A DNA stretch of 64,000 nt from Timema cristinae (Eukaryota > Arthropoda > Insecta > Phasmatodea > Timematidae): positions 55,003,277 to 55,067,276 of the forward strand of contig JBCFYV010009882.1 in the NCBI GenBank assembly GCA_039000515.1, in the 5' to 3' direction. Shown here piece after piece: positions 45,650 through 58,850 of this stretch. Position 1 is the first letter of the stretch; every line of letters starts with the position of its first letter. Made by a program: the position numbers and the translations under genes. The notes beneath the pieces were generated by a model. It was not told the DNA's origin, made no database searches, and saw nothing but the letters and a program-made list of their open reading frames with translations.

Positions 45650-46550
45650 CTTACGACTATCAACAGTGAAAACCTTGGAGAATTATGTGGCAGTGAGGAA
45701 AATGTTCATGCACAACCCTGGTAAATCGACACGTCAGGCCTCTGGTGAGAGCGGGTGCTCCAAATACACGGTACGTACAGTGTCAAAAAAGATCTGAACT
45801 TTGGTCTCATGAAACCTCATTACGTACTGCAATTATCCACGGATGATCGCAATAGGAGCATATAATACTGAGAAATTATGCTTTAATGGCACAGTGAATA
45901 GACGGATCTGTTTCATAACAGCATTTGGAGTGATGAGGCAGCTTCCCAGGTTGGCAGTTTCGTGAATTGACACAACTGTCACTATTCGGTAGATTTCGAC
46001 CCAGGCAAAACCGTTGAAAAAATTCAAAATCAACTAAAGGTGACAATGTAATGCAGCGTGATCGTGAACCAATTTATTGGTCTCGTTCGCTTACGAGACA
46101 CCATGAACGTGACCCGTATCTGAACATAGTGTATCAAGATGTTTGGACACTGACCAGTGGTCTCCCAATGGGACAATGCTCACGATGTTATTTTCCAACA
46201 GAACGGTAACCCCGTGCCCACCCCTCCATTTGACCCTAGTCTTTCATTACTGGCCAGGCCAACACTTTTCGGGGCGTTGGTTGGGACGACGGGGACCACA
46301 CGAATGGCCTGCCATAAATTCCAAACTCACTCCATGAGATTTATTTTTGTGGGGCTGGGTCAAAGACCAAGTCCACCAAACAAAACCACGACTCTGGAAG
46401 AATTATACACATTTATTGATTTAGTATTAGGAAATGTTCCTTAGGATTTCCTTCACAAGATAATTGATGACATACCGCGATGATTACAACGCCTGGACAG
46501 CAACGCGTGCGCGTACTTGGAAATTTAGTATGCCACAAAGTTTCGCATAG
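45650..46550 (+). pseudogene. mariner-like transposase pseudogene
   Basis: Plus-strand pieces in several frames follow a mariner transposase: FMHNPGKSTRQASGESGCSK, VNRRICF, then WLGRRGPHEWPA and DLFLWGWVKDQVHQTKP, with TRLQR-like debris at the end (about 46480-46540). The family motif RSPDLTPCDFFLWG is recognisable but altered. At least ten stops or frame changes. It is a different mariner lineage from the copy at 39.6-41.6 kb. Confidence 0.75.
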
Positions 46551-47399
46551 ACTTGTGAACAGTACACTTCTTACCTTTTGTAAATCTATAAATTATTAGT
46601 AAAATTATTGCTGTTTAAATCAGATAATGACTTCCAGCCGTTTATGGACGGAAAACTGGCAGATATTTAATTTATACCTAATTGAAATATAAACCTAACA
46701 TAAATAATTCAAAACACTTTGAGCTGAATTTGACAAATGAAGGGTATCAAGAAATACTGAATAATCTCACAGAAATGTAGATTTACAATATGGCAAATTT
46801 AAATTTTGAAACCATAATAGTCTCCTATTTTTACAGCTTCAGTTTTATAAACCCACAAAAATATTCCTAGATTTTTGTTACGAAATATATGTTGTTTAAT
46901 GTCCCTAACTTTTAAAAGTGTTAATGTAGATATATATACATATAAATAAATAAATATATATATATTTCAATTTAGTTAGTGAATATACCCTGGTCGTTTT
47001 TTGTATTAATTCGAGTGTGAATTTATAAAACAACTGAAATTTTGCTATTTTATTTAGGAATATAACGCCACCATAATACATAATCATTTTCTAGGAAGTT
47101 AAAAGTAATTCGCGGTCCAGTTGAGTAATAGATTGAAAAAAAAAATTGTGATTGCTTGTTAAATAGGTACAAATTTAATTTAGTATATAACAATTTTTGT
47201 ATAGTATAGTAAAAAGATTTTCAATGTTTATTAAATTAAAAAGATTTTTACCTCTTTAAGACGTACGGTATTTGTCTCAACTGTACAAAAATAGTAAAAT
47301 ATAGTATATTATTTAGTTAGTGTTGGGCATAAAATTAATAAAAATTCACAGTTAACGAGCACTTACCTTTATTAGTAACTGTTGTATACCTCTCCATTG
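46551..47399. other. AT-rich spacer
   Basis: I see no gene or recognisable repeat except a short TA-rich run near 46930-46965. Confidence 0.5.
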
Positions 47400-49090
47400 T
47401 CTTGGTGCAATTTATGGCTATCGCAAAGTGAGGTTGGTGTAAAATTGCTGTGTATCTTCTCTGCAATATCATTTAAAGCTTGTAAATCACTTTAGTTTTC
47501 TGTTGGAAATGGAATCCTTCCTTGATAGGCATGCTCAGGCTCTTGGATAAAGAAAGCATTCCTCATTCTCTTCTTAGTTATATGGACAGTTCGTAACTGT
47601 GGAGTTGTAAGGGCCGTTGTGTGTTTCTCTATGCTCTATGGTTTGAGTGTTTGTATACTTAATTTTTATCCCAACTAATGGATGAATTGAAGCATCAAAC
47701 TTATTGGTTTAATTCTGTGAAATAAATTGTCCCCAGGCTTTATATAATTTGTTTGTACCGTCAACAAATTCAAATAAACATGGTTTAGTTATTGAACCTC
47801 TGATAGAATCTCGCCAGTCATCAGGAGTTTCAATTGGGAGATTTTGGTTAATGAGTCCTATATTTTTGTCACACTCCATATAGAAGTGCCCTATTACCAT
47901 AAATGTGACAGTGACTAAGTCAAACCTTTTCAAAATAACTCACATTTAGTGAGGGGATCAAATAATGTTCTATTTTTGGCCTACCACAAGAATCACAAAA
48001 ATGTGGAACTCTCACACAGTAGGTCTAAGAAAACATGTAATGGAATGATACAACGTGGTCAGAATCTTTCTTCCCCGTAGTTTGGTCATTAGTTTAAAAC
48101 ACTGAAGAGACATTAGTAAGAATTTGAATATTGAATAGATAAAATAATTGTCTTTTATGGCAAACATCGTTTCTAGTATTGTTTGGGAGTGGAAAGTTTT
48201 TTCCGAAGTTCATGAAAATTGCTTCACATATTTCAATCATCCGTGTTTTTTTTCTTCAAAGGAACTCTCGTGTGTCTACTAAGCCACTCGGATTTCCTCT
48301 CGGGACGTTCCAATTCTGTATGAAATTTTTTTAACCCAACATAAAATTTATTGATTTTTAGAGCTGTTGTGTTTATCCTCACTTTCTCTAAATGTTCTTC
48401 TTAATCATTTTGCTAATCACATTTGCTGCATGCATCAGTTCTATAATAACCGAATTATATGTTTAATTTAGTGACAAAGTGTCCTCTAAATCTTACAAAT
48501 GAAATCTACACGCCAGGGAATCGTTCCAGAAATTATTATAGTGTTTTTTTTTGCATAAAAATGATCTGGAAACTATATTTTACTTGATTATTTAGACATT
48601 AGTGTGTCTTGAGCCTTTTGAGAGAGCTTAAAAAGGTGTTCATTGTTTCACGTGTTTTATCAGATAATTTATTCTAGCCTCCGTTTTCGTTTTTACCCCA
48701 TTTATCAACAGGGTTTCCCCCGTTGTTCGATATGCATATTTAACCGTATGTAACCTACGAGATGTTATTCCAAATAAGGATAAAATGCTTTAAAACAAAC
48801 AGAAATCTCAGATAGAGAATTTTCACAAACAACATGATCCTTGTAATTATATTAGAAGTCATTCAACTTTGCAGCCTCTTCGTTTTTTTGGGTCGTCTTC
48901 TTTGAACAGGTTCTACCCAAATCAGACCAGATGAATACAAATTGTAAGCATTTATTTTACCTAAATCGTTAAAATCGCGAATCACTGTGTCTCGTTCTCT
49001 TGAAAAGATATTTTTAAAACGGTTGTAATGCTCACTTTTACAGTTACTACCGGTTTCAAAAGTTGTGTTTCTTAACGTCTTCATGCATTA
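47400..49090 (-). pseudogene. broken transposon-related gene (GH-x-MECD family)
   Basis: Minus-strand fragments: KTLRNTTFETGSNCK near 49080; VTFMVIGHFYMECDKNIGLI at about 47910-47850, then TPDDWRDSIRGSITKPCLFE; HITKKRMRNAFFIQEPEH near 47570; LQALNDIAEKIHSNF near 47480. The GH...MECD motif followed by DW and a C-terminal 'DLQ.L...I...F' block is known to me from uncharacterised multicopy proteins of arthropods and cnidarians that look transposon-derived. The middle part, 47950-48850, contains many stops. No family name can be given. Confidence 0.55.
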
Positions 49091-49099
49091 AAAACACTT

Positions 49100-49955
49100 C
49101 CCTACGTTCAACTTTTTTTCGTAGTGACATGAGTGTTAACAATGACATCATAATTTCTTGAAGTTTCAGTACTAATCATGGTAATTACGACCAAACACGA
49201 TACAAATTATAAAAATAGCTCTGTAAGACGATAGTAACATTATCCCAAATACATACGATATTAAAACTACACGATATTTATTAAGAATACTAGGCAGAAA
49301 ACTGCTACTACTAGTTAAACGTAATTAAAAGCACGTTAAGAATAAACATACAATATGAAGGAAACGACTTGACTCAGGAGAATACAGTTATATGGCAAGA
49401 TACGCATGCACACAATTTGTTGTAGTTGGACTCAGTTCGTTTCAGTGTGTTACATCTTGGACAATGTCCATTACCTCTCTGTGTAAGAATTATTTTCAGC
49501 ATAAAAACAAGGATACTGTTAGTTTATACCCTGTCCCATTTACACGTGGCGATAGAGTGCCTTTGAAGAATACAATTCCAGAGCTAGTTAAAAAATTACT
49601 TTTCTGTTACTCTGTTCGTTCTTTCTCTGTACCATTCTAATGAGACTGATTATAGATTCAAGAAATCAGGTGTGGTTTTATTGGTAGTCATGAATCTGAA
49701 GAAAGTTATTTGTTTAGTGTACTTAAGACCTATCAGAGCACCTCCTTTCGAAATACCAGAAGGTGATATCATATCTTTCATGATGGAAAGTGGTTTGGCA
49801 GTAACTCTAACTCTATATGTAGAGCTTTGTCCCAAGTAAGTTTAAAATATTTAATGTGTGTATTACCCATCACGCATGACATTCATAGTCTGCATTATTT
49901 AGACAAGGATTTATGGACATATCATCAAAGTAAATAAGAATATTATCATATATAT
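49100..49955. other. spacer, no gene recognised
   Basis: Frames at 49392-49640 (+) and 49650-49835 (-) have no motif that I recognise. They may be remnants of a transposon neighbouring the pseudogene to the left. Confidence 0.4.
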
Positions 49956-49959
49956 TTTT

Positions 49960-50205
49960 TCGCAATGATTTTACTTATACGTTCGGGCTATACGCATTTA
50001 TACTATTTATACAAATGTGTTAGGAATTAGAATGGTTGAATTTAGAAGAAGTGTATCCCCATTTGCGTGTATATAGAGTTGAAAACCGTTTAGAAAAGAC
50101 CACTCACAGTACAACCAACCAGGATCAAGCCCCGTTCCCCCAATCTTCGGCAGTCTAATCTATTGCTAGCGTAGCTCCTTAGACCATGCAGCCACAAAGG
50201 TGGGT
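49960..50205 (-). repeat. tRNA-derived SINE copy
   Basis: On the minus strand: head TTTGTGGCTGCATGGTCTAAGG at 50201, box B GGGGCTTGATCCTGG, body ctatatacacgcaaatgggg and a tail with GCGTATAGCCCGAACG. The tail is eroded. Confidence 0.75.
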
Positions 50206-51245
50206 TGTAAGATTATTAAACGAAACTACAAACAGTTAAGTGATGCGCATCACGAGTTTGAGTTTCACGCTTAGGAATATTTTAAACCTATCATGAAACC
50301 AATAAAATATATGGTGAGGTTGGCGGAATAAAGTTCTAAGCCTTAATTTGTTTAAGAGGAGGAGAAGAAGGATAAGGTATCATCCGTGTACAAGCACAGT
50401 AAACAAATGATTGATACATATATTTACACACCTCTAGATCATTCATATAGAACTTAGGGTGTATATTATAAGAGTTGCATATATATGATGGAATATAGTG
50501 GTATTTTGTTTGATGAAGATGATGGGACAGTGTTCCTAACATTCACCGATTATTGGAGTTACTCTTCAGAAAGTAATCTTCTCATTATTGTGAGGAGGTT
50601 CTTGAAGTCAATAAATCATTGCTTGAAGAGACGAATACACATTGGCATAGGAATGTACCTTATGCATGTTTCAAGTCACGAGTTGGACCAAAGTATCGAT
50701 GCTTCATTAAGCCTCTGTTTAAAGAAGAATACTAACTATATATGTGGGTCTCAATCTATTATATCACACATAGGCCTATAAAAGCTATGAAACCTACTGT
50801 GGATCCCCTATGTTTTCACGTTTTATCTCCTTTCCCTCTACAACAATACTACAAGTTTTTGAGCTTTAACTAATAAATATGTATTTTATTAGTAATATTA
50901 TGTTATAAACTATGTCTAAAGCCAAATTTATTTATTTATTATATTAATGTTATATATTTTGCAAGGTAAAAATAATATAATAAAAATAAATTCAAATTTT
51001 ACTGTTACGTATCCAGGTTATAATATTTGTTTTTTTTAATCTAATTAATTTAAATAGATATTTCAATCTTTTCATTATTAAATCGGATTTGATTTTAACG
51101 AGACAGACGCATATAAATTTTTACCATAAAATTTATAAGTATTAATAATACTTTTGTAGCGCAAATACGCATAATTGACCCACGAAGTGCCTGATACCCC
51201 CTCCCAGAAACCAGTTTAAGAACAAATGAGCTAAAGAAAGAAGGT
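50206..51245. other. spacer with an unassigned frame
   Basis: A 98-codon plus frame at 50485-50781 has no recognisable domain and ordinary AT-rich composition; I do not call it a gene. The rest is AT-rich. Confidence 0.4.
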
Positions 51246-51249
51246 ATAA

Positions 51250-52260
51250 CTAAGATTAAAGAGAAGAAGAGTAGTCGAATACACTTTTTGGATGATCCGA
51301 ACGAATTTTTTGACCGATTTCGATTCTTTCATTCATCATTACAGACCCGTCATTCATCTCATGGGAATGAGATCGTTTCTATGATTGACGAACTGCAGGT
51401 GACTGGCATTATTATATAAAGTATCTATTCCTTATCAATTATTTCCATATTAATGTTTGTTTGTCAAGGATAAATGGCACACGAACTTCATCGTCCTACG
51501 CAATTTCGTATTGATAGAAGACATGTCAGCATACGTGAACCGAAGAACTGTTACAGGTTATTAAGGTTGAGATGATACCGAACTTTATATCAAGAAAAGG
51601 ATATAATTATTATCTTATTGTCATCGACATGTATTTTAAACGTACCTGGGATGTACCTGCCAAGGCTAAGACCAGATTGAACGTTACCGCGGCTTTGGAG
51701 CATGTACTAGATCAAAATAATTTTGATATAACTATTCTTAATATAGCAATGTCAAGGCTAGTATCGGAGAAAGGTTCAATTTAGCTATGAAGATTATGAT
51801 GTAAATAATATTTACAACAAAAGAAACTTATGGATAGATTGATATTATTTATTCTTTTCTCAATGAGTATAATCCAACAGTACATTCAATTATCAAGATG
51901 AGACCATTAGATGTCAATCATGATAGTATTCTACATACTATTTACTTTCGTCCCTAAACAATTTACCTGTCATCATTTAAGTTTAAACTCGGTGATACTT
52001 TATTGTTCGAATCGATAGGTATAAGTGTATTTTTGAAAAGGGATGTACTTAAACTGGTTGGTGGAACTGTCCAAGATACGTCAGGGTTTCAAGAGTAATC
52101 CTAGACCATACTTGTTTGAGTATATGAAGGTAAAACAAATCCTTGGTGGATTGTACGCTCTGGAACGGAAATAGAAATCGCATCCAGAAGTTTCGCTTGT
52201 AGAGATATTGAGGAATATTTTAGGGAGCCAAAAGTTAACTAACATACTTATTAGATTATG
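51250..52260 (+). pseudogene. retroviral-type integrase relic, F54H12.3/Polinton-like
   Basis: Order of fragments: FLDDPNEFFDRFRFFHSS and HGNEIVSMIDELQVTGIII (51270-51417); ELHRPTQFRIDRRHVSIREP (51484-51543); ISRKGYNYYLIVIDMYFKRT with a degraded integrase core (51570-51780); EYNPTVHSIIKMRPLDV (51870-51925); KFKLGDTLLFESIG (51982-52023); ILGGLYALE and HPEVSLVEILRNILG (52135-52235). These match integrase proteins resembling C. elegans F54H12.3, linked to Polinton/Maverick-type elements. The first catalytic region (DLV) and the second catalytic Asp region are lost, and stops interrupt the frame. Confidence 0.78.
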
Positions 52261-55200
52261 CCAACAATTAAGAATGCACAGACATACAATTTCTTAGTTG
52301 CAACTTGGAAATGATGAAACTCATAGGACGGCAGTCTAGCATTTGATTACATTACTAGACCTGGAACAAGGTATTCTTTATTGTGAGCATGCTCATTTCA
52401 GATAGAAATAAACGGATGATTCATGATGTAAAATTAATTCAGGGACAAACTGAGTATCAGTTCAGTTTTGTCTAATTCTTCATAAAAATAAGCAATTAAA
52501 TTATGCTTCAATAGGCTACTTGATTTAGACGTATCCATCTGATATCTGTTGTTACTAATGCTACATCCATTACTTGTAATTAAATTGGTCAGTTATAGAA
52601 TAGTACATCTCTGACGTGTTTATTAAATGGTGATGTGTTCCTATCCTCTCTGAACAGGTGAAATATTATAACAGCCATAGTATAATTATTAGCTCTTTTA
52701 TTTTTAATCATTTATTATATACTATTACACATAATTCCTAATATTGACAGGGAATATTTACTATTTAGTTTCAAATTTTTTACTGTTTAAAAATTATTTA
52801 TTAAAATTAATCGTGAATGTATTCAGAAAAATTAATTGTTATATTTTCATCTTTATGGGTTCAGATTTTTGTTTTTGGTGAGAATCCATCTTATTATGTT
52901 CACCTGTTTCACACGTTACCCTGGATAAGAAGTTATTATTATTCATAATAATATAACTGAACGAATGCAAACTGGGTCTTACTTTATTTTCTCAAATGTC
53001 TTCATTGCATATACAAATATCCACCTTTCAACCCCGACACCATCACGCTTTAATTTCAATGATTGAAATTGGGAAACCATCTCAATAGTTTACGGAAAGA
53101 AAGTGGCTATCAAAACAAGATGTTCAGTATCCTTTATATGACATGTCTTGTAAGGAAGAGCTCGCTTTCCCGATTCATTCTAACATCATTTTTTTTTATT
53201 CCTCTTACCATAATTTATTTTATACATTTTATTTAAATATAGTTATTAATTTAAAAACACTGAAATAAATGATAATATTTAAGCTTTATTATTCTAAACC
53301 ACTGTGCAGTGACAAAAGTATATCTGTTAGTTTTCTTAAAAGAAAAATTTACCCACAATCTTGCATCAGTGGCACGCAAAATAACATGTTTCTTCTTTGG
53401 TATGTACGCTTTTTTCAATAAAGAATTTACCCCTTTTTAGATTTAACTAACTTTATTATTTTAATAAATCAAAGTGAATCTTAATCTAACTCTAGCTAGC
53501 ATATTATAATTTAAACATACATTTATTTTGAAACTCCATTTAAATTTAAATGTTCATATCTACAGGAATATTAAGCTAAAAAAATATGAAATTTCTATAA
53601 TTTTATGTTGGTATATGTATGTATGTCACGTCCCAGCGTGGAGTGGTTATTCTCGTACTTACGACTTAAAATGATTAAATATTGGAGTGGGGTTGTCCTT
53701 CAACTCTTTCCGTCACCATCCTGGAACTCTTCCTCGCCAAAGATTTCCTACAATCATCCTATAGAAGTCTAATAATCTTGATGCTGATTTTCCGGTTCAA
53801 TTGACACGCCATGATCCTTCCTCCTGGGTTGATTGGCTCTATGCCAGTGTTTCGCGCTTCTGCTACCAGTCCTCACAATTCTGGACGTTATGGTACTATT
53901 AGGGACACCCCTTGTACTGTGGATTTATCTGAAACTAATGGGTGAGGTTAAGGTGACGCTGGTTGACGTTGTAGGGCTCCCACTAATCCATGATATACTC
54001 ATCGAAAACTGCCACCTTCTGCTAATAATGTAATGTTTCTGCTAACCATTCTAAAGCAGTAGTGTCAGCTCCATCGTTGGGGTTGGTTGCAATGTTGGCC
54101 TCAGCTATATTGTCCTCTTAAAGTTTACGTTTTAGGTCCTCCTCCTGTCCCAGAATTTCCTTCTCAGATACTCGGTGTTGACTAAGGATTTTAAGTTAAA
54201 CTTAAAGGTATTCACGTGGTAGGTATAGTCCTTGTTGGACTTGTATATTTAATATCATTATTGTTATTTTTCAGTTGGGGGGAGGGAGTGGCATCTAGAA
54301 CTGACTAGCGTCTTTTTCATTGGAATTCAGGCGCTACACAACATTTCACACACTTTTTTCAATTATTTCCTTCTATATCTGTGGTAGTCTATAGGGCACT
54401 TTATCTATTGACTTAGCGTCACAAATGTCAATAAAGTTTTAAGTTATGTGTTCACCATAGAATTCCTGTTTCAAGGTCAAAAAACAGTTCTATGTATTTT
54501 ATAAGAAATATTTATATTTTTATTTTATCATAAATTTTCAAACGGGCTAGAATCTCTTTAATGTTATTTTGAAATTCTCTTTCCTTATGCAAGCGTTCCT
54601 TTTTTGATTCTTGAAAGTCTTACTGGGTAATAGCCTCCTAACCTTTCCTTGGTTCTTGATGGATTCAAATTCAAAAGCGACTCCTAAAATCCTACAATTT
54701 AAAATACTTTTATCGAGCTCTTTATCTTTCTGAATAATACTTAAAATGTTTAATATTATACTCTTATTTGGCTATAATTGTGCAACTACTAGCGCATGCT
54801 TATTTGTCTTTTCCGGCTCAAACATTACTTCTCATGCAAGTTGTGTTTGGTGTTTTCCAAATTTTCTATGCAGTTTTACCTTTTTAAAAATGTGTTTTTC
54901 ACTTAAAAGATGTTCCATTGTTAAGCTCCTTATAATACTTGGATATATCCCTCAGTCATTTGAGCGATCAGTCAATTTGGCCGTGCTATCTTCTGCAGAG
55001 CTGCTTGGTGTTGTTCTTTCATGTGACACAGCTTTGCGCAGTCAGTGTTTCTCTGAAATTAACACTCACTCTTAGCAATAATCAATTGATTGGTTTTCAT
55101 AAATTATTTTTGCTCCGATTTTTCTCGAATAATTTGATTACAAACACATGCGTAGGGTATGTCAATATTTGTGACACTGAAATCATTTTCGAAACGGGAC

Positions 55201-55320
55201 TAAATTAATCTGGGTTTCTATTACAAAGATATAGGCGCTTGTGTTCTCTAAAATTTTCTTCTTCTTTTCTTCAATGGATACCGCTAGTATCAATTCATGA
55301 TCTTGACTTCACATATACTG
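52261..55320. other. spacer with probable retroelement debris
   Basis: Mostly AT-rich. Between about 53620 and 54310 the sequence is GC-richer; at 54276-54290 a purine run ggggggagggag is followed by TG, as before an LTR, but no second LTR was identified. Frames at 53833-54033 and 54746-55208 are not recognisable. Confidence 0.35.
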
Positions 55321-55344
55321 GGTGCTCTTGTAACAATTTTCTCT

Positions 55345-55505
55345 TCATGCCCCTCGTTGTGCGTCAATTGTAATAGTTTACATTTATTTCTTCTTATCGT
55401 CGACGAGCCCCGCGTTGAATGCCAATTGTAACATATACAATAAATCTTCTTCTTGTCGTGCCATTTCTTATAAAACCTCCACGTTGAGCGCCATTTGTAA
55501 AGTAT
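55345..55505 (-). repeat. three tandem primer-binding-site-like units
   Basis: Minus-strand units near 55502-55474, 55433-55405 and 55376-55347 each read roughly TTACAATTGGCGCCCAACGTGGGGC with differences. That is the end of a Gypsy/errantivirus-type LTR plus a tRNA-Lys primer site. Units are 58 and 69 bases apart, with related spacers containing aagaagaa. It is a relic leader of a minus-strand retroelement with the primer region repeated. Confidence 0.6.
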
Positions 55506-55654
55506 TATATGTATATTTTCAGAGGTTATATAATTGGGTGATATTGTTGAATATTAAGACTTCCTCGTACTTTATATGTTAAGTTTTATTTGCTCATTAT
55601 TTTATCAATTACATAAGACTAGTAGTCAGTCTCAAACACCTAAGAACGAGGATT

Positions 55655-55765
55655 CTATCTCAACTAACTCAGAAGAGGAGTTCATTTCAACTAACTCAGA
55701 CGAGTAGAGTGTCTCAACTAACTCAGAAGAGGAGTTATTTTCAACTGGCGTCAGCAAGCCAAGCG
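55655..55765. repeat. tandem repeat tctcaactaactcagaagaggagtt, 3 copies
   Basis: Three units of about 35 bases, starting near 55658, 55694 and 55730. They lie just outside the primer-site relics, so they may be upstream LTR repeats. Confidence 0.7.
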
Positions 55766-55939
55766 TCTTACTGCCTTGTTGATTGTGAACCCCGTAGAAA
55801 AATATTCGAATTTCTTTTCATCGACCAATAGGGAAATTATCTTTTAGCGCGAAACTAAATCTGGCTTGGCGTCTCTCTGCACCTGTTATTCTTTTACTAC
55901 GTAATATTACCAGGAATTCAGACCATGCCCTTGACACGT

Positions 55940-56620
55940 GCAGCTAAATGAAATAAAAAAAGAAACATGGCCGCTTCTTAGAAAAGATAAGTTTAAATCA
56001 AGTCAACTGAAAAAAGGAAATATGATCTCAAATGTTAATAAAGCCAGGAAAATCGATATCATTACACTCTGTGTTTATCATTTTAGTCTCACTGCTGGAT
56101 TTTGGGTATATATGCACCTTCCCCATTATCTTTGTTTGCACTCAGACACATATATCCCTGTTTTCTTTGGCATTCAAAGCATACTACCGTCTTTGGGGGA
56201 ACTGAACTCTCTGGACTATTTTCTTATCTTTTATTGTCTTGTAATCAGTCTGATACGAACGTACCATGGTTTGTACAGACCTGGAATTGTGCCATCACTC
56301 ACATTCTCTGTGTCCCTTATTACCACAGGATTGTTCACAATCCATGTGCAGCATACCCGGAAGAATTACTCTATATCTGCACCCGATTTCTGTGATCAAG
56401 TTCTTCTGGACAGCTAGTGGACGCTCGAAGATTTATCCATTTTTCAATTATATCCTCAATATTTTGCTTAGCTTTTTCCAAGGTTGTAGGTATCTGATAA
56501 CGAACCTTTATCCTGGCAATACCTGTCAAACTTACGATAAAATCAGCCAACAATCTGCGTACCACTTCCTCTATAATTACAAATTGATTAATAGAATATT
56601 ATACATGATTAATTGTTACA
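55940..56620 (-). pseudogene. LTR-retroelement gag relic
   Basis: Minus strand from about 56600: RRLLADFIVSLTGIARIKVR, then YQIPTTLEKAKQNIEDIIEK, which is like the end of a Gypsy-type capsid region. Further on (about 56215-56150) CFECQRK followed by a frame change and SECKQR looks like a broken CCHC zinc knuckle. Stops and frameshifts throughout. The gag lies upstream of the primer-site relics in minus orientation, so the two may come from different elements. Confidence 0.45.
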
Positions 56621-56640
56621 TAACTAAGCCTTTTATATAA

Positions 56641-58385
56641 TTTAAAACTTTAAATGGAAAAACTATATTACAGTTTGTATCTTCTACAGAGGAATATGCA
56701 CAGAATATTTTAAAATATTTCAAAATTAATTTATTTCTATGGTTTATCGAAAATGTATTAGTAAGATAACAATTATTTGCTTATATTGAGTGATTTACAC
56801 ATCAATAATAATCCTAGTTACATTGTTTTATTTCACAACTTGAAATTGAATATTATATTAATTTAAAAGCTTACATTTCCTTAATGTATTCCAAAGGGTG
56901 AGAAACATTACTACTCAAAGGAACATTGTTAAAACTAAAATAAAAATATACGTTTTAAAGCATTCAAATTGAGATAAAATCTCTTAAAATACTCAAGACA
57001 CTTTTATCAAAAGAGTTTTGTATTGCTTAGATTTTTATGGAGTACTTTATAAGAATGCATTTATATTATTATTATTATTAAGATTTTTTTATTTAATAGT
57101 TTCCTAAGGTGCATGAGCTATGAATAATTATATTTATTCAATACAAACGAGATTTATGTTATTGATTAGGAGTTTTCCATGAACCTTTATTCACAAGAGT
57201 ATAAGAAATCTATCTAACCCAAAATCTATCCAAACCCAAATGAAAGAAGATTTTATATGTTCTTTTTAAATTCATAATTAGTTTGTTTAATACATATATA
57301 CACTTAATATGAAATATCCTAGCACAAAGCCCAAAAACTTTGCGTTGGAGCTAAGTACAAAGTTTTGTATGTCTTATGGTCACAAACCCCACCACTTTGA
57401 CTTACTTCGTGAACCAGTCCCCAACTCCATTCCCTTACATACTTTTGCCCTCTCCCAAAAACAGGGTTGAGGAGTCGTACTGCTGACAGTTATAAAGATA
57501 ATGAAAACTTACGGCTAATCAACACAACTGGCAGGCTAAAAGGTTGTAATGTCATCTGCATTAATCCTGGGCTCCAGCTAAGACACCATACCCCCATTAG
57601 AATTAACACGATAAAATGACGATTTACGGCCTTGGTTCGCTGTTACGAACACGCCTTCTCCTCACCCTCCCCTCTTCTCACCCAACACGGGCTGAAATAT
57701 TACTTCAAATGTTCATTTATTTATTTAGTCAAGTGAAAATAACCTAAAAATGAAATAAAATCTTCTCGCTTCAAGGGTAGCGGGGAGGAATAAGGGAAAG
57801 AGGGGTACTTAAAACGAAAAGGGTTAGTTTTTTTTTGTAAAAGGAAAGTTAAAACTTTATCGTAATGAACTTACTAATTTAAATATAAGTATATTCAGCT
57901 AGCACCCTAGATAAAATAAATTAAAATATTAAACACACTTCTTGAAAAGTATATACTATTAATGAACAATTCGTATTAAAGTTGAAACCTCTGTGCATAT
58001 TTCAGAGGTAAATATGTATTTTTTTGCAACACATACCAGGCAATCTGCTTTCAACTATACTAATAAGATAAGTATAAGAACGGTATAGATTAAAGGAAAT
58101 ATACTCAACTTGTGTAGATAGAAAGTGTAAAACCTTTAGTACAACCCCGAGCTGGTTCCGGTGTGTATAACTTTACTTAACTTTCTCATCTTGTTTATGT
58201 ACAGTAAATATTACATTATATAAGTTTTTAAGCCGTATATGATCCAGAGTTAACAATATCGGCAGTCCAGGTCGTTAGTACCCCACAGCTACATAAGTAC
58301 AGTACTTTTGATCGATCTTACTACTTTTGTAAAAGAACACAAGTGAAATTTACATTATTTTATATTTCTAATCAAATGGAATAAG
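56641..58385. other. AT-rich spacer
   Basis: No gene is recognised. A GC-richer part at 57340-57690 has no identifiable content. A short (TTA)n lies near 57064-57080. Confidence 0.5.
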
Positions 58386-58850
58386 GGGATGAAAATAATA
58401 GAATAGCCTACGCAATAGAATGGCTAAAGTAATATAAAAGCCCAAATTAATGGAATGTATAAAGTAATAAAATGGCCAAATTAATATAATGGCCAAAGTA
58501 GTATAATGACCAATTTAATATAATTTCCCAACTTATATAATGGGTCAAAGTAATTGAATGCCTCAAATTAATTAAATGAGCCTAGAGTGTTCAACGTAAT
58601 TGATTGGCTAAAGTAATTGGCCAAAGTCATAGATTGGCGAAAGTAATATAACTGTACAATAAAATAAAATGGAAAAAAAAAATTAGCGTGGCCATAATAA
58701 GTAATAGAATGGCAAGGTAGATATTATGGGCAATGTAATAGATTCACCAAAGTAATAGAATGGTAAAAACTAATGGCATAGACCAAAGTTATAGCGAGAC
58801 CAAAGTATTAGAGTGGCTAAAATTAATGGCTCTAGTAAAACAGTAATTTT
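58386..58850. repeat. degenerate minisatellite, 'aagtaatagaatggcc' unit
   Basis: About 23 diverged copies of a unit close to aaagtaatagaatggcca, roughly 18-20 bases each, fill some 450 bases. Copies differ at many positions and some are truncated. No such unit is seen elsewhere in the window. Confidence 0.8.

Noticed and set aside
55938..56417. 160-codon plus-strand frame as a membrane protein gene
   Set aside because: Hydrophobic residues follow from AT-rich codons, and the opposite strand carries recognisable gag debris.
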